64,000 bases of DNA from contig JAJEKV010000021.1 in NCBI GenBank assembly GCA_021234155.1, positions 12,523,760 to 12,587,759 of the forward strand, written 5' to 3'. Each line of letters starts with the position of its first letter. Position 1 is the first letter of the stretch. A program made the position numbers and the translations under genes. Positions 33,173 to 45,744 of this stretch are shown in pieces. Source of the stretch: Isoetes taiwanensis. Taxonomy: Eukaryota > Streptophyta > Lycopodiopsida > Isoetales > Isoetaceae. Below the pieces are notes generated by a model that saw nothing but the letters and a program-made list of their open reading frames with translations, made no database searches and had not been told where the DNA came from.

Positions 33173-33600
33173 TTTATTGGCTCCCGAATCCAAGTTCGCG
33201 AACCAAGTGGGTTCGCCCGCCTAACCCTTAAAATTCTCGGCTTTGGGCGAACCCACTTGGTTCGGCGAGGGCCGTGATGGCGTGGGCGTCGGGGGCTTGG
33301 CGGATCGGCGTGTCTCCCTACCGGGTTCGCTTGGGCGAACCCGCAACCCGGGTTAGTTGCAGGCTTGGCGGGCTCACGGGCGGGCGCGGCGATTCTGGCG
33401 GGACCCGGCTACAGGGTTCGCTGGGGGCTAACCCCGGCCGGTAAGACGGCGCCATGGCCAGTGGGCCGCAGGGTAGTGGGTCAGGTGGGTTTACGGTTAC
33501 GCTACCGGGTTCGCTTTGGGCGAACCCGGTCGTGTCTACTACCGACGGGCCGGGTGTGGGGGGCTGACCGCCGGGCGGGCCGGCCACACCCGGTTTCGCG
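33173..33600. repeat. Left subterminal GGTTCGC palindrome region of the MULE
   Basis: An abrupt rise in GC. It contains CGGGTTCGC-TTGG-GCGAACCCG (33,322-33,343) and ACCGGGTTCGC-TTTGG-GCGAACCCGGT (33,504-33,530), plus several half-sites GGTTCGC/GCGAACC. Similar palindromes occur at 40,036-40,510, on the other side of the transposase genes. Confidence 0.7.
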
Positions 33601-34212
33601 GAGCCGCGGAGCATCGGGCCCATGGAATCGTGGCCCGCAGGATTATAACAATGGAAGCAAAATTTTTTCTAGAGAATTTTTGCGCTCGCTCTGACGCTCC
33701 TTTCAGGCAAATTAGAGAACGAGCTCCTCCGGCAAGAAGAAGCTCCGTATAAACTCGGTTGGATCGATTGTGAACGTGGCCATTTTGTTGGCTCCTTTGT
33801 TGGATCGATTGGAGAACGTGGCTCCTTAGCCTGTTAAAAACAAGTATTTCGCCTTCCTTTTTTCTTTGTTTGGAACGATTTTGAGTTGCATTGAGCGATT
33901 TTGAGTCTTGTTTTGAGCTCCATTGACAAAATTATAAGTGTGCTCGTACAAGTGCATCTAGGTTCCCTATTGCCATCCCTATTGCTACAGTTGGTGAGAG
34001 TTGCCCATCATAATAAAGTTTGTTTCCTTAAGTGGGCGCTTATTTATATTTGTTGAAGCTTATTTGTATTTGCTGAACGTTCGGAACTTATTTTTATTTG
34101 TTGAAGCTTTCTTTTTATTTATTTTTTCTTAAAGCTTCTCTTCGTCTGACTCATAATCACCTGGAATTCAGATATCTATTTCAGAGCAATCTACATTTAT
34201 CCGCCAAAGACC

Positions 34213-36706
34213 ATGTCTCAGCCAGAGGCAGTTCCCCCAGTCGGCATGGATGAGCGTCCCTTGCCATTTGGCCTGCAGAGCGGCGCTGATGTCCCCGGAC
34301 GCATCGGTAGCATTGTTGAATGGTACCCCAACTGGCACTGTCTTATCCCGCTAGGTATGTTTTGTGTGCTTGTTAACCGTATTTGTTTTGTGACAGGGAA
34401 TACCATGGCATTTGGTGCCTGGTGCGCAGGGTCACGTCTGTTGAGAGCGGTCGGGCCCACACCGTTGCCCAGCGGTGGATTTGCACAGCACCTGGGTGTA
34501 CACACTTTGTGGATAGAAGTCGCCGCGACCCCGGATTTCCGGGATTGACCCGCGATGGGGCTTGGGGGCACCATCAGAGCCACCATGCAGATCAATGGTG
34601 GCCCACAGACAGACATTCCGGGCCAAGGGGTGCAACCCCGCGAATTGCAGAGAGAGTGGTGTCCGAGCGGGAGAGGGCTGCAAAACGTCGAGAAGATCCT
34701 GCAAAAGCTGCACGTATGATGGAGGCCGCGGCGAGACATAGAGAGGCGAGGAGACAAGGAGCAACAACGATGCGCCTACAGCATGTCCTTACCCCTGAGG
34801 CGGCCCTAGATGCCTTCCCTGAGGGGCCGGACGCCATGTTTTATGAGGCCAAAGACACAAAGACAAAAGGGAGCGAGAGGATGCAGCCCTATCATGAAGG
34901 TCGATTAGAGTAAGAGCTAGTGGGCACCCGGTGGCGTTAAGCGGTGAAGACTGGACCGCACATGCTATGCTCAATGACTGGGCCATTGCACAGAGGATCG
35001 GTGGCCATTTTCCCACAGAGGAGGAGTTGCTAGCTGAGCTCCACAGGATACGGGAGTCTCAGCCAGGTTACGAGGCGGAGTCATCTTTGCCACTGAGCAT
35101 CCACACTCCAACTGATCCCTCCATTGCCCGGGAGGTGAGTGGCTTGCAGGGCGACAGGGAAGAGTTCCAGTCAGAGGTAGGGACCACTTCAGATCCAGCC
35201 CCCAGTCATGAGACACGTCCGCTGCCGGCCGATCTGTACATGGCCACCCCTCCTTCCATAGGGCGCCTGCGCGGTGACAGGGCTGACCCGCCGAGGGGTC
35301 GCCAGGTCCTCGATGATATCATGAGGACGGCGATGGCAGGCACGGGCATGGCACACACATTGACTTCCCCATTTCCGCCTGATCGCAATGTCGAGGGAGC
35401 AGAGGCATGGATAAGAGACCGAGCACGCGGTTTTTTCATGTACCACGCTGGAGAGTTCGACAGGCACACCATCTGGAGCTACCTGGTGTGTGTACCCATT
35501 CGAGGATGGTCTCAGCCCCACAGACGGTCGGCACAGTTCCCAGAGCACTTACAGATCCCGGCTAGGTTACATCTTCAGTCCCTTTTCTGGGAAGAGGTTA
35601 GGGTGTTCACGCACTTTTACGGCCAGCAGATCACCGAACACCTTGCCATGGTTGCGAGCAGGGCGTCAGATGGTGCGGCGACTTGGATATTGCAAGAGGG
35701 CGCCGGGCCAGCATGCGGCGTACAGCTAACATCTGACCTCCTCGAGGCGTGCGCCCCTGATGGACAGTGGGAGGAGGGGCACATTCGAGTGTTGATGAGG
35801 TACGTGTCGGGTTTATGTTTAGTTTGTATGGATCGACAAAATCTGATATTTGGCGTGTGCTTATATGTAGCGTGTTGCGGCAGATGCTTGGAGATTTGGC
35901 GCCGTGGAGCTGTTGATGATAGACCCCGTTACTATCACGACTATGTTTGGTCGGTGTCGAAACGTCCCTCCCAGGAGTCGTCTCCCACCTTCTTCCGCCG
36001 AGCATCCCGGGGGGGTGCACTACGCCCGGTGCTCGGCCCATCGTCCACGGGGTAAGTACTTTCGATTCTTTGCTTTACTTTCAATTCGAGGCAATCCTCG
36101 ACTTAAGGGGAAGCGAAAGTCATACATCTTTGGCGTGTCGCGGTGGTCATTGGATGCTTGTTGCTCTCATACGATCCGCCCGGCGCTTTTCGCCTAGGCC
36201 TCGAGAGATGGCGATCACGTGGGCTGGTGGTACCGACAACATGCCTTCACTACGGGGTTTTGGAGTGCGCATCAACCTACCGCCGGCTTCGTGAGTGTTT
36301 CTAGTCCCCCTGTCTTTCCCACTGTGCCCGCCACTAGTGATCTGACCTGTACTCTCTTTGTACAGCGCGACCGCTTGGGTCTTCGAGCGAATGGGGGCAC
36401 CAGCGGGTTACATCCGATGGGTCTTTGCCTCAAATGTCGCGACCCGCATTGTGCCCGCTGCAGGTCGACAACAATACCTGTGGCATGCACATTGGTTTCA
36501 TCATGCGCCACCTCGTGCGGGACGTGTGGCAAACCCGGCCGGATACTGTTATACCGATAAGCCGGGGTTGGTACACGGCGGGCGATGTGCGACTGTTTAG
36601 GAGTGAGTGGCCCGTAGTAGTCGGGCTGCTTTATTGTAGGGTGTACTGGTACCAACAAAGGCTCGATGGTCCTTTGTTAGTCTTTGTTTGGGATCTACCT
36701 AGCTAG
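34213..36706 (+). pseudogene. ULP1-like (C48) cysteine protease gene of the MULE
   Basis: The first exon-like frame (34,213-34,548) starts MSQPEAVPPVG. A long frame at 34,931-35,8xx follows (HFPTEEELLAELHRI; GAEAWIRDRARGFF), and later parts are in other registers. Around 36,148 is GGHWMLVALI with the catalytic His-Trp pair. At 36,462-36,515 is QVDNNTCGMHIGFIMRHL, the C-terminal catalytic Cys block of ULP1/SENP peptidases (Cys codon 36,479-36,481). Plausible GT-AG boundaries (for example after 36,051, GTAAGTAC) suggest some breaks are introns. ULP1 proteases cut SUMO-like tags; in MULEs their job is unknown. It is convergent with the transposase. The intron-versus-frameshift status is open. 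Confidence 0.55.
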
Positions 36707-36790
36707 AAGCTTTTCTCCGTAATCATGTAATCATGTATGTAACATTATATGCGACATTATTTATGTGACAATGCTATGAGTGATGGCATA

Positions 36791-39135
36791 TCAGTTTGCT
36801 GTGTGGCCTCTCATTCGTGCGCGAGGTCGTGGTGGTTGTTCCCTCGCTGCGGTCGGCCTTGCACGCCATCTGTGGACTCCACTGCGGGCATGTTCTTGCT
36901 GCCTATCGTAACCGCCATGAAAGACGTGAACCGGGGGGCCGGCTGCGTCTCTATAGAACTCCACGTAGTTTGTTGTGTCGACGTTGGCATGGTTGAACAG
37001 CCGTTTGTGTCTCTGCCATTTACCATCCCACGTCGCCCCATTCAACCAGTTGTGATTCAAGTACCCTTGGATGATGTGGTTTTGTCCATAGAGAAGCTGA
37101 AATTGTGCCAGCTGGGCATTGTAGGCGTTGGCATTTGGCTCTGTCATCAACTTCGACAGCCGCAAGGCCACGTCTTTCCTTAGCATCTCCCCGCCCGGCG
37201 GGAGCGAGATATTTTTTGCCACGACGCGCCCGGCGTGGAACCAACATGCAAGAACATTGCCTGCAACCTTTTTGCAAAACCGAGGCTATTGTTACGAATG
37301 TGTTGATACAATCAATGCACGGTCAAGCATACCCGCCGCCATCTTCCCAACAATGTTCGTCTTCGACACAACCTCGGTGATAGCGAGTCTCTCACGTACC
37401 GTCCATGTCAATGGTGATTGACCTCGGCCCGATTGTGCCCATTCGCCAAGACAAGGCGAAGCGCTATCTTCGGGCATGTCGTTGGTGCCCTCGTCGGCCT
37501 CCACGCCGCATAGCATGTAAAACACTGGGTACCCCACACCCCGGCAATCGGTACAACCGCCCGCATGTGGGAAACTTCCACGATTTGTACGTAAGGTTGA
37601 ATCCATGGCCCAACCACCGCCAACGCTCCATCTCACAAAGCCAGCCTCCAACATCCCCGTCATCTTGATGACTAGGATCCATGGTCGGTCCAACGCTTTC
37701 GGCGAACATGCGGATTCCAAGGCTGGTGAAAAATCACCTTCCCGGAGGCTTTCCAATCGTCAATCCCGCTCTCGAGGCTTTCCCGGTGCACTACCCAAAC
37801 TCCGCCCACGATGCATAAAATGATAAAATATTTACTTCAAATTCATTACTATTCGCAAATGAACTAATCATTCTCATAAATCTACAACAACGCCAATTGT
37901 TCCATAGTAAAAGATTTATCGCTGGAGCTTACCCAAAGTATTCTCTGCCGGTAGATAATTGCCACACATCCTCCTGCGCCATCGCGGAAGCGGTATGTGA
38001 CTCTCTCAAGCCCCGGGCTCACCGTCGTGCGTATTTGTGGTCCCCGTGCTCTTGCGATGTCCCACGCAAAGACGGGTCATTCCAATACTTCTAAGCTCTA
38101 GTGCATGTACCGTATAAAGGAGTTCGGGATGCACGGGCATGGACCAATCTTCCGCATTGGTGAAAGGATCATGGCGGTGTGTTCGGTGCTAACGTATATC
38201 CGTGCACCATTTCCATTATCTTTCACCGTCATAAAGCGAAACAAGCAACCCTGCGGTGGGACCGTCTCGATTTGCCTATCCCCCCGGGTCCCTCTCCTGC
38301 GTGGTTGCCTCCATCGGTGGCAGGCATAGTCATCCACAATCTCGCCCGTCGCCGCCCTGACACGTTGATGTCCATGGACCAAACGGACACGATGAGTGGT
38401 TTGAAGCTCAATCACCCTTTGCTCGAGGAGGTCCACGGTGGTCTCCTCCGCGTAGTTGAAGTCGTTGTCCTTCATGGTGCGACCACTTTTGCACGTGCAC
38501 ACTTCCATGCATGCAGTTATGTATTCCTGTGGGATGCCATGGCGCCGCAGACCAATTTCCCATTCCTCTGAAATCTTTTCAAACGTGGCAGAGGGGGACC
38601 GATGGGTGCTTCCATTCAAGTGGCCCATGGCAACCAACTGGCTCCAAAACTCCACGTAAGGGACTAACTTATGAGGCCCAGTTGCGCGCCGGTACAACCA
38701 GCCGTTGGAGTCATCGTCAACTGCAAACTCCTCACAATATGCAGCCCATCGGTACATCAACCTGACATGGTGCTCGATGGGTGGCCTCCCGCTTCTCTGC
38801 GAGACCGGGGGCAAGAGGGGATCAGCAGCACTTATTTCGGCCGGGTGGGGAACATAGTGTTCCTGTAGGCACAGCCTCATCAACCCATACACAGACTCGT
38901 TGAGGGCATAACCACCCTGGGGGGCAACACGTAGCCATTGAACAAGCAGTTCTTGGGAATTTTGGCTGGGAGTAACTTCTGGAGCAACCTGACCAGGCGG
39001 GTTCCACCCGTCATCTACAATATCCCCGGTGTCCTCCTCCAACATTGTGTCATCCTCGTTGTCAGGAAGGTCATACTCACTATCATTTTCATCTGACATC
39101 TCACTGACTGAGTCGTCAGTGACTACCTCAGCCAT
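36791..39135 (-). pseudogene. MULE-type transposase, broken
   Basis: Frame 39,135-38,098 (345 aa) has an acidic N-terminus, then a Cys-rich block (EVCTCKSGRT; DDYACHRW; GCLFRFMTV; STEHTAMI). The last part looks like the WRKY/FLYWCH-type zinc finger of FAR1/MULE proteins. Further along the minus strand, WAMDSTLRTN (about 37,600, the first catalytic Asp block xMDSTxKTN) and VGYPVFYMLCGVEA occur in one register. ERLAITEVVSKTNIV follows, and NHNWLNGATWDGKWQRH...VDTTNYVE at 37,222-36,791 matches the C-terminal W/NT.N-E part of MULE transposases. Several register changes separate these pieces. Together they indicate a cut-and-paste DDE transposase that is no longer continuous; introns could explain some breaks. 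Confidence 0.6.
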
Positions 39136-40035
39136 TCTCCTGCTATAGCAACTGCGCCTGCTCTAGCACCGACGATCTCGAATAGATATCTGAGGTACAG
39201 TCGAACATGAATACACGCCTGAGTACAAAGCTATAGATACATTGGGGTCTTCACAAAACACAAATATGAATTATAAAGCAACACATTATGCTACTTGTTT
39301 CCCATTCATAAAAAATATTATACATTGTTTTTGTCCATTCTGAGGACTTGACAATTGGATGCAACGACTTGCATCATTATCTGCACAGCCAACACTGTTT
39401 CATCCTTATTTGGCTCGGTGAGCCATTCTACCAGTCGTTCCCCGCAGGGAACGCCGGACGTTAAAGCAATCAGAAGCTCCCTTTCACTCATCGTTGCAAC
39501 GACGGTGAAAGGAGCGGGAGGAGTAGGGGGAAGAGGAGGAGGAGGAGGAAGCGGGGGATTGCTGGAGATGTCCCTGGGAGGAAGAGGAGGAGGAGCATTC
39601 GCTAGAAGGGACACAACGCGTCGAAAAGCGGTCTTCAATGGCGGACCATTGTAACAAGATGGGCAAGAAGAATGGCAACAGATTTTTCCCTGAGAAAATG
39701 ACAATATCAAGCAATTTCCCCGCCATTTTTAGAATAAAACATTTTAACAAAATATGGACCGAACAAAGGAAAAATTGCCCACCAAGCGGATAGAAACTCA
39801 CTTGAGCGGATAGACGTTGCGGCTGAGATTGGCTTCAAGATCGGCCGCTGAACTTGAACCGCCGAGCCACCGGCTTCACATACAAACTCAAGCCTCGAAG
39901 GTATGAATATATACCGGTGAGGTCGCACTCAAAATTCATAGATTCCTTTCGTGGAATTGCAAAGACCGAAAGTTGATTCAAAGAAGCACCGAAAGTTGGA
40001 TTTCCTCCACCAAAGCGGGCAGTCTGGCCAGGCCC
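39136..40035. other. Upstream region of the transposase
   Basis: Contains a purine-rich run on the + strand (39,505-39,600) antisense to a proline-rich open frame (39,318-39,710, -). No domain is recognised. Confidence 0.4.
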
Positions 40036-40510
40036 TCGATTCGCCTGGGCGAACCCGTTAGGGTGCCTGTGCACGCGACCGCCACCGACTTGCGGCCATA
40101 ATAGGGCTGTTTATGCGAGGGCCTGCCACCTCGATTCGGGCCGGGCGAACCGGCAGAGGGTGGCTGTGTTCCCCGCCGGTGTGTACCGGCCATAATGGCT
40201 CTGCCAGACGGGCCGCCACCCAGATTCGCCTGGCGAACCCGTAGGGTGGCCCGCACCCACCGACGCATCTCGACGCCGCCATCATGCACGCCGCGGGATT
40301 CGGGCCTGGGCGAACCGATTAGGGGGGTGGCTGTGCACCAGATCGACGCTCCACCGACGCTTCCTGCAGAGGTAACAGGGTTAGGGGTTCGCTTAACCCG
40401 AACCGGCAGCAATGCCAAGTAAGCCCGGCCGCCATAGCCACGTCAAGCGACCGGCAGGTTCGGGGTTCGGCTTGGCGATTCTCGGGGTTCGCAGGCGAAC
40501 CGGTTGGATG
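40036..40510. repeat. Right subterminal GGTTCGC palindrome region of the MULE
   Basis: Several copies of ATTCGCCTGGGCGAACCC-like palindromes: about 40,038-40,057, 40,223-40,240, 40,300-40,320 and 40,485-40,502 (GGGGTTCGC-AG-GCGAACCGG). GC-rich sequence ends just after. Confidence 0.7.
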
Positions 40511-40520
40511 GCCAACTTCC

Positions 40521-43500
40521 TTTCGGGTGCCATTCGAAGCACCGCACACCTTACCTACGGCTAGGACGCATCCACCCATTGAGTCGGCGTGGAGTAATTT
40601 GGAGATGACTTGGTCGTTGCATTGCTCCCATAGTTTTGCTCCACTTCATTGGTGTAGTTAGCTATTACGTCAGTCTCGCATGTTGAAGGCCTCCTGAGCA
40701 CTAAGGTATCTATCTATTTTACGCTCTATTCGCCGGCCATTGCGAGTGAACTCTATTCTATTCGGTCAATTCGATGCAAACGCGTTCAATCATAAGATTG
40801 AGCCCTCCCACTTTCTTCGAAAAGAAAATGGTCCTACACCCCTTCAATGACGTTGTACACAACGCCATATCTATTCTCTCCCCTTAAGAGGTTATACGCT
40901 TCTTACTTAAGCGTATTAATTTACTAGCCTTAGCTGACATATATAACCATCTAAGATGGATATACATATTATGTTATCATTTATTTCAATATAGTTATGG
41001 GTTACCTACTTAGTTAGAACGATTCTAAACCACAAGGTTTTGTCATCATGACAATTCCTTTTGTCTCAAAAGACTATTTGATTACTATAATTCTTATTTT
41101 AGATGTACCTTACATGTATTATTCTTTTATATTCTAGAGATTCCCCCTTTCTTAGTTATTTAAACTCTTGGAATATTCCTACCAATCGAATTGATGTCAT
41201 CGTAACAAGTTGGCCGGACTTGTTAGATTACTTCTTTTCTTTCATTTGGATTATTCTTTTGGAGGTACTAGATTTATACATGGTCAACAATTATCCTAGT
41301 AATGATTCCTTCTTAGCGAGGTGATCAATCTCACCAAGTGGTCTCAATATGTTGGATGTCTGTTAACAATCATGTATAATTTTAGTTACTCCTATGCGTT
41401 TCCTTCCCAATCCTTGACGCTTAGCCCAATCTTGGGGCAATCCTTTCAACGAGAATATCTGGAAATGCCTTCTAATCCCCATATGGATGTTACCGTCCAT
41501 ACATTTAATCTACTAGGCCCCATGGCCTTAGATGCTTGAGCTTGCTAGAAGCTCATCCACTCGTTGCCTGCTTGAAGTAGCAAGGTAACGTTCTTCCGAG
41601 TCGCTCGATACTTCAGTCTCTTTGACGGTGGATCCTCTTTGATGTAGAGGTTGACTTTGTTCGTTAGAAACCTCTCATTGCTGGTGGCTTGATGGTGTAG
41701 TTGATCACTTGGAATCTTCCATGCCGCTTTTCAAAAGCCTGAAGGTGGCGCCGTTGAAAAAGATCTTTCATCTTGAACTCTTTGTCTTGGCAGCTAAAGG
41801 ACGACTCTGTATCCGATATTGTTTCTTCGACTCCATCGACGTCTCATACGTCGAGTCCTCTTGTCGTTATCGTGTTGCCCGAAGAGTGTTGACAATGTTG
41901 GTTGCTTCACCCCTGCAAATTGCCTGACATCTCTTCCTTTGATCTGTTACGCTATGGGAGGGAAGGAATAACAAGGGAACTATATATGCAAAGCATATAA
42001 CTTACATAATTACAATTACTACTAGAGCTATTAGGTCCCCCTTGTGCCTCCCTTCGAGTTGCACACTTACTCCTTGGTAATGTCATCGGTGTTCCTCCCG
42101 GTGCAATGGTGTTGACGATCTGTATCCTCCTATTTGTACGTCAGCTCGTACTCCGGGGTAACTTGTTGATATACTTGGGCCCTCCGATGTTTGTCGGCTA
42201 TGGCACAACACGCTTTGCATCACATTCTAACTAAACGTGTGCTGGTCGTTGATGCTTCGACATTTCGGTCTGCAACCTGATCCTGTTCTCGGGCGGTAAT
42301 TGTTCCCCCCTTCATGATACTTGAAGCTATTTGGAGGCGTCTCTTGAGGCTGTGCGCGATTCCTTTGGCTATACTCCTCTGGAGTTGTTCTTTGAATCGT
42401 CCATCCTTGGGTTCATCAAGTTGCATGCAAGTCCGCGTGCAAGTCATCGGCTCGCCTCGCCTCACCTAGTTGCTTCTCCATCGAGCTTCCAATCTTCCTT
42501 GTTTGATCCCCTCGGTCACATGGCTTGGACATTGTCACGTTCCTCAGTGCTATGTCATCTTCTTGTCTTGAGGTACCTTCCGGTGGTTTTGATTGTGCTC
42601 GTCAGTTTTGATCCTCCTGTTGCCTCTAGGGAGCTCGTGGAAGAAGTCGGTTGCTAGCACTTCTCCAGCTTTCAGTTCCTGACCTTTGTCCCTCTATGCA
42701 TGTCGGTCTCTCTGTCAAGTAAAGCATCATTGCTCTCCTCCCTGCTGGCTATATTGTCAGGATGATGGATCCTTATATCTGCGCAGCTTGACCCTTGAGT
42801 TGAAGAAGTACTTGCCTTAGATATACTCTTGTCGTTGAATAGCCTGGCTATTATCTTGCTCTCTTTTTGCCGAAGGTGCTCCAGTTGCTATCCTTGTCGT
42901 TAAGGTGTCGAATGCTTCTACCTTGGGCGTTTGATGTGCCACATGTCGGAGATATGATCGGCTTCTTCTCTTCTAATTACTGGTAGGAATACGTGACGAA
43001 GCCATCACCTAGTTGTTGAAGGCATATCTCCTCGTCGCAGTGCCTTTCGTAAGTGCATCTCCATCTAATACACGTGTCATAGCGCATCACCCTATATTAC
43101 CACAAGGTGGAATTATGGTCGTCGAGATGTTGCCTTCTTAGTTGGCTCATTGATGTCGGGTCATTCCTCCTTCTATTGTTGAGGCCACTCGTGTCATAAG
43201 TTCGTCAAGTGCTGCCGCTGCCACAAGAGGTAGTGTTGCGCCCTGACGATGTCCTGGTGCAGCGCTGATGATCTTGACATGACCGGTGTTGTCTCTTATT
43301 CTGACATTGGGCGGACGAGCGGTCTTCTACTTGAGGGCACTTCCGGAAGTGTTGGGAGTCGAAGGTTTGCTTGGGCTCTGATCGTTTCTCCCTCGTACGT
43401 GCTCTTCCATTTTGATCTTGGGCTATCGTTGTGCTTCCTTGCTTCCTTATTTGGTAGTCGAAGTGAAGGAGCTTCCTGATCTAAGCGCTAAATCCGTAAA

Positions 43501-45740
43501 ACATGACTCTAAACTGATGTTTCTCCACTATATGTGTGAACGCCCGAGATATACAATAGACATATATGCATTTACCTTGGGATTTTAATTCATCCACTTT
43601 TCCAAAACAACTACGAAGATCTACTTAAATGTTTATACTCCTTTAGGGTTTCCCCTCCTCCTATCGCTTTTGATTCTTTGGTTTTGCTGCATCTTCTTCG
43701 TCTGGTTGACTCCGGAATTCCTTGAGATGCTGCTACTATTGTTCAGCTTCATGTCTGATCCGAGCTCGTCACCCCAAGTTGCGAAGAGTATTCATCGATG
43801 TGATCTCTTGAAAAAGATGCTCCTCCTTAATGTGTATGTCCGTCGTAAGGAATGCGGTGACCGCTCAACGTCCCTACATGCGGTGTATTGTTGCAAGATT
43901 GCCGATGTGCGGTGCCATTGATCGCTTGAGTAGGGTCACCTGGCTGTTGCAGTCGGGCATTCTTGAATGTCTTCGAAGCTCTGAGATCGTGGTCGGTAGG
44001 CAGGCATTGTCATTCCTCCGCAGGTTGGATTTCTGAGTGCGACTCCTGTTGCTTGGGCTTTGCTTCATTCCGAGGTGCCTCTCCTGTGCCTGGAAGTGTG
44101 GTCATCTCCATTGCCCCTACTATGGTTCCTTCTAGTCGCATTTGCGTGATTTGTACCTGCTGGCTAGGTCGTCTCCTCCGTCCCTTGGGTCCTATCCATT
44201 CGAGTCTCGCACTCCTTGGCTGACGTAGTAAAGTCGTCCTTCCTTTGGTTTCTAGGTGTTTCTGGGTCCGGAATTCTTGTTCGAGCAGAATATTCTCCTC
44301 CTTGATATTGTCTCTAATGCTGATATAGGCCTTCAAGTTGGAGATGTTCCCTGATATGCGTCTCCTCCCCCTCATGGTCTCCTACTTTTTGGAACCGATG
44401 AAAGTTCTCCTGCTGGTGCAAGGGAGCTGGAAGCTCGTCCTGGTCAGCCTTAGGTGCTTTGTGGTTGCCTAGCCTGGTTGCTCCTTTTGTCGACGTTGCA
44501 TGACATTCGCTTGAGCTGCTGGGCTGCAAGGTCGTGGTTGTCTTCCCTCCAGTATCTGTACGCTCCTGTGTCGCCATGACTTCTCTCCTCGACGGAAGAT
44601 TATGCCCTCTGGCCCTAGCTCGTGATGCTAACGCGGCATCGATGTCTGACGTCTTCCTGCATCTGTATTTTTCTGCCTTGCGTTCTTCCATTTGAAACTC
44701 AAGTGCGTCGAGTTGGTGAAGGCGTCGAGACTCGAGATCCTCTTTCTGATGTGAGCTCGTGGACGTGGCAGCCGGGAGGTTGACATCTAGAAAATTCTTG
44801 ATGTCGTTGGTTACCAAATATTCTTCCCATTTGATGAACATTGATGATAGGCCGGTGGTGTTCTGTTCTACTCGTTTGTCGGTTGAGGTGTTTGTCGTTA
44901 TGCTTCCCTCTCTTGGGTCTGTCTTTTTGGTCTCTTCTCCTTATCTGTCTGTAGATCGGCTGGGTCCTCGATTTCTTCAAGAAGTTGCGCCTCTAGCTCT
45001 TCTTTGGCTCTGGCCCTGTACTTCGAAAGCGATGCTCGTATATTCTAGAGTCTAAGGAGCTACTTGAAGGGCTCTCCTACAACATTCTGGGCTCTATAAG
45101 CAAGCAAGATGGCTCGAGCAGAATTACTAGAGACATATCTATAATCTACAAGTCTATGGACATTAGGACGTATGTTATGGCATGAAATGGGGTTTGTTTT
45201 GCAAAACCTCCATGATGTTTGAGGCATACTCTAAGGTCCTAGCAAAGTTAGTTTGGGGGAGTCCAATCTCTACACATGGAGTGACTTGGGCAGCTCTAGA
45301 CTCTAGCTCCTTTCTAGGTATCCTGGCAATAGGGAGTGTCAATGTGGCGGCTGTATAAGTCAAACTCTATTAGATGGACACAAAATTAGGTCAAGGTTTA
45401 TGCCTTTGGCATGAGCAGAGGTGATGTACCAACAGTTGGACTTGGGTTGCTATGCTGAGGTATGTGTTCTTGAGCATTTCTATCTTGGAGTGAGGCATCA
45501 GCTTCGAGCCGAGAGCAATACTTGCGAGGTACTAATGGGATATGCTTCTATTTACAAACGAACCACAGTTTGGAAAAACAATTCAAGGGTTTGAGCAATT
45601 TTGGTCATTTTGAGCTGGAGTTTGACATTTCTAGCCTAATTTGAGGTCATAAATGGATTCTAGGCTGTCTAACGGTCCTACTGCAACAAATTTCAGGCGA
45701 TTTGGAGCTCTGTAGCTCAAGTTATGGAGGTTCAAAGTTT
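40521..45740. other. Decayed sequence, probably element 2 interior
   Basis: About 5 kb without an intact gene. On the minus strand, 44,841-44,314 (175 aa: FIKWEEYLVTNDIKNFLDV; LDALEFQMEERKAEKYR) and 44,375-44,010 are charged, Gln-rich frames. They could be remains of a structural or linker protein of the element, but no gag knuckle, protease or RT motif is visible. Frames at 41-43.5 kb are short and unsupported. Confidence 0.45.
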
Positions 45741-45744
45741 GGAG

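Larger units (their letters stand above)
33173..40520. mobile_element. GC-rich Mutator-like (MULE) transposon with ULP1 gene
   Basis: A GC-rich block in AT-rich surroundings. It contains a MULE-type transposase remnant on the minus strand and a convergent ULP1-like protease gene on the plus strand, flanked on both sides by GGTTCGC palindromes. MULEs that carry a ULP1-type cysteine protease are known in plants (Kaonashi/KI group). Exact ends and target duplication could not be read, so the limits are set by the base-composition change and the palindromes. Confidence 0.6.

Noticed and set aside
44010-44841. Gag protein of element 2
   Set aside because: Charged Gln-rich frames without a gag domain or CCHC knuckle; kept only as decayed interior.
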